This document shows, piece by piece, positions 62,043 to 64,000 of a stretch of 64,000 bases of DNA. The notes under the pieces were generated by a model. The model was not told the origin of the DNA. It saw only the letters and a list, made by a program, of their open reading frames with translations, and did not search any database. Positions within the stretch are counted from its first letter, which is position 1. Each line of letters begins with the position of its first letter. Made by a program: the position numbers and the translations under genes. The DNA comes from Centrapalus pauciflorus (lineage: Eukaryota > Streptophyta > Magnoliopsida > Asterales > Asteraceae): positions 2,138,642-2,202,641 of the forward strand of contig JAANYP010004771.1 of the NCBI GenBank assembly GCA_020465985.1. Direction: 5' to 3'.

Positions 62043-62870
62043 GTTGTCAAGCATCCGGATGGATTGCATTCTCGTCTTGAGTACCTAAAAGAGCTGGACC
62101 CTGGTTGGTATTATCTGACCTGATGATGTGGTGTACTTGGGTTCTATGGTATGGGTGGCATTGGTAAAACCACCATTGCAACAGAATTCTATAATCAGGT
62201 TATTCATCACTATTATATGTTGTTTTTTTGAAGATGTTCGAGAATAGTCAAAACAGTTTGATGGTCTAGTCCGTTTACAAGAGTGCCTTCTTTTCACATT
62301 GAAAAGGAAGAATCATAGGGTCACCAGCCTTGACCAAGGGATCACTTTAATAAAAGAAATACTGGGTTGTAGACGAATTCTTGTTACACTTGATGATCTA
62401 AACCAGTTGAGCCAATTCAATTGTTTAATTGGACATTCTTCTTGGTATGGTAAGGGAAGTTTAATCATTGTGTCAACTAGAGATAAACATCTTCTAGATC
62501 TGGCTAAATTTGATTACAAATACGAGCTAGAGGAATTGAACGACGAGGAATCTTTGATGGTCTTCATTTGGCATGCTTTTAGAAGCCCCATTCCATCAGA
62601 ACAATTTAAATTCCTTCTAAAAGATATTGCAAAGTATTCTGGACGGAATTTGTTAGCTCTTGAGGTCTTAGGTTCTTCTTTGTATAATAAGACCATGGAA
62701 GAAGGGAAAAATATGCTCAAGGAACTGAATAGGTTTTCTCCGGACAATATTTCAGTAAGATTAAGGATGAGTTCCGACACTCTGGATGACACAGAAAAGG
62801 ATGATATTGCATGTTTTTTTAACGGAACAAAGAAAGAATTTGCAATCAAATTCCCTCAAGACAACTCTTA
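62043..62870 (+). pseudogene. decayed NB-ARC fragment of a TIR-NLR-type resistance gene
   Basis: A P-loop GMGGIGKTTIA (from 62149) follows HSRLEYLKEL, the lead-in typical of TNL proteins, but two stops lie between them. After the P-loop a frame change and a TAG stop interrupt DVRE and SKQFDGLVRLQECLL. A 190-residue open stretch then runs from 62299. It holds the kinase-2 motif RRILVTLDDLN, RNBS-B-like GSLIIVSTRDKHLL, ELNDEESLMVFIWHAF and the GLPLA position changed to RNLLALEVLGSSLYN. It stops at 62870 before the LRRs; no TIR domain is seen. At least three lesions mean it cannot make an NLR as it stands. A truncated protein from 62299 is conceivable. Confidence 0.85.
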
Positions 62871-63330
62871 ACTTCATCGGAGTCACACCTTGTTGAACGG
62901 AGGCTTGGAGGATGCGAAAAAATGTCCTGTATTGATACCTCGATTGGAAATTTGGACAAGCTAATTATGTTAAGCGTAGTAGTTAAGCGTCGACACGGCT
63001 TTATAGATTCCATATTGTAAAAATTATTTTAGTTTGTGTTACAAATCATCAATGCATAAATTACAATATATTCCAACGCGTCTTAATATCTTCTAAATTT
63101 TAATGTATCTATCTATTCTAATAAAAAAACAAATAGATGACACGTGTCGTATAATTAGGATGTCACTTGATAAAACCTTTTATTGACATGTGTAATTATA
63201 TACAATTTTAAGAATTTCATTTTTAAAATTATATTTTAAGTAATTATTGTAAACAAACATGTGATATATAAGGTTGAGTATAGGAAAGAAAGATATCTCG
63301 AAGTTCTATTGTTAAAATTGAATATAGAAC
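62871..63330. other. AT-rich flank, no gene seen
   Basis: This is the trailing DNA of the resistance-gene remnant followed by ordinary AT-rich spacer. No LRR-coding sequence continues here. Confidence 0.55.
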
Positions 63331-63920
63331 AGGGTAAGTGTAAAGCAAAAGGGAGAACAGGAGTGAGGAGGGCGGGGCAGAAGAAAGAAAAAAGAAGGAG
63401 GGGGTAACGAGAAGAAAAGGGTAAAAAAAAAACAGGGCTGGGGGGGAGAGCAACGCCGAGAAGCGAGGGGCCGGAGGGGGGACTGCAGGAATCGCGTGGG
63501 GGGTGGGGGGGGGGGGGAGAGAGTAGAGAGAGAGGAGATAGAGAGAGATATCGAGAGAGAGCGAGGAGGAGAGGCAGGGGCAAAAAAAGGGACGCGCGAA
63601 ATCCCCTCAACACACACACCACAGAGAGATGAGCGAGAGAGAGCGAGAGAGAGAGATAGAGAATAGGGGGGGGGCGCTGCGCGCCCGAAGAGGGGAAAAA
63701 GAAAGGAGAAAAACAAGATAGGGAGGAGCAAAGAAAGATAGGATTTGGATAATTTCAGAAGAGTAAGATGAGGAGTGGAGGGGTGAGAGCTCTCTCTTTC
63801 CGCCGCCTCCGGGGGGTGGGGGAGAGAGAGAGAACCACCGTAAAAGACAGCAATATTAAGATGAGGAAAAACAAAGGTAGAAAATAAGAGAGGTAGTGAG
63901 CAGAACTTTTGTTTTATAAT
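63331..63920. repeat. low-complexity purine-rich (GA/GGGG) tract
   Basis: Nearly 600 bp of G- and A-rich sequence with many 'gagaga' and G-runs (for example a 12-14 base G-run near 63505). It is sharply different from the AT-rich surroundings. The complementary strand has long open frames only because pyrimidine codons contain no stops. It could be a degenerate GA microsatellite or a sequencing/assembly artefact next to the terminal TA repeat. Confidence 0.7.
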
Positions 63921-63933
63921 CTTTTTAAATATG

Positions 63934-63941
63934 CGTGCGCG

Positions 63942-64000
<59 letters not shown>
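63934..64000. repeat. (GC)(CA)(TA) composite microsatellite at the window edge
   Basis: GCGCGC passes into CACACA and then a TA run to the end of the window. The true length is unknown because the window stops within it. Confidence 0.9.

Noticed and set aside
63236..63950. Minus-strand frames up to 212 residues, rich in Pro, Leu and Ser
   Set aside because: They are translations of the low-complexity purine tract, in which stop codons are rare on the complementary strand.
1..64000. tRNA, rRNA, known miRNA precursors, CRISPR arrays, LTR retrotransposons
   Set aside because: Looked for T-loop and anticodon-arm patterns, several common plant miRNA sequences, spaced repeats and LTR hallmarks; none was found by eye.

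Overview
This window is nuclear DNA from a dicot plant. It is AT-rich, the genes carry many short GT-AG introns, all recognisable proteins belong to plant families, and the intergenic DNA is dominated by small inverted-repeat transposons. The 'tggtccctgtggttt'-type repeat ends are, from general experience, common in Asteraceae, but I cannot name a species. No bacterial-style operon, CRISPR array, tRNA or rRNA gene was seen, and no LTR retrotransposon was recognised.

Seven protein genes can be modelled with reading frame kept across every splice junction. They are a 3' portion of an AVT1-type vacuolar amino-acid transporter (1079-4517, +), a Pumilio RNA-binding protein (11001-16174, +), a two-exon BCS1/ASD-type AAA-ATPase (21738-17161, -), an OTU9/10-type deubiquitinase (27330-30670, +), a PCRK1/2-type receptor-like cytoplasmic kinase (33556-31348, -), the spliceosomal core protein SmB (46019-46852, +) and an ABCG24/28-type half-size ABC transporter (54059-61495, +). 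A decayed NB-ARC (disease-resistance type) fragment follows at 62043-62870. A 32-codon membrane-peptide ORF at 48070-48168 is a tentative gene.

The rest is a transposon graveyard whose ends can often be fixed to the base. An intact PIF/Harbinger element with a 444-residue DDE transposase sits at 7594-9523 between TTA duplications. There are several Mutator-like (MULE) elements. Three have perfect 9-bp target duplications: 36908-37213, 40542-41095 and the 1.64-kb full-length hairpin 43881-45522. Two related long-TIR elements (19120-20627 inside the AAA-ATPase intron, and about 24206-25662) carry gene-like cargo; the first carries recognisable DUF630/DUF632 (NRG2-like) pieces. hAT-type foldbacks with 8-bp duplications (9881-10048, 23917-24190, 51999-52591) share TA(G)-rich ends, and two of these have arms built from short CCGAA-type repeats. 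Two 370-bp Tourist-like copies lie at 35471-35840 and 55954-56325. The first interrupts one copy of a local duplication, so the uninterrupted copy preserves the empty site.

The genes are unrelated housekeeping and signalling functions and do not form a pathway. The observations I would follow first are the AT-AC (U12-type) intron beside 20- and 24-nt exons in the AVT1-like gene, the gene-carrying MULE pair, the complete 1.64-kb hairpin, the hAT foldbacks with differing satellite-like arms, and the anomalous G-rich purine tract that ends the window.
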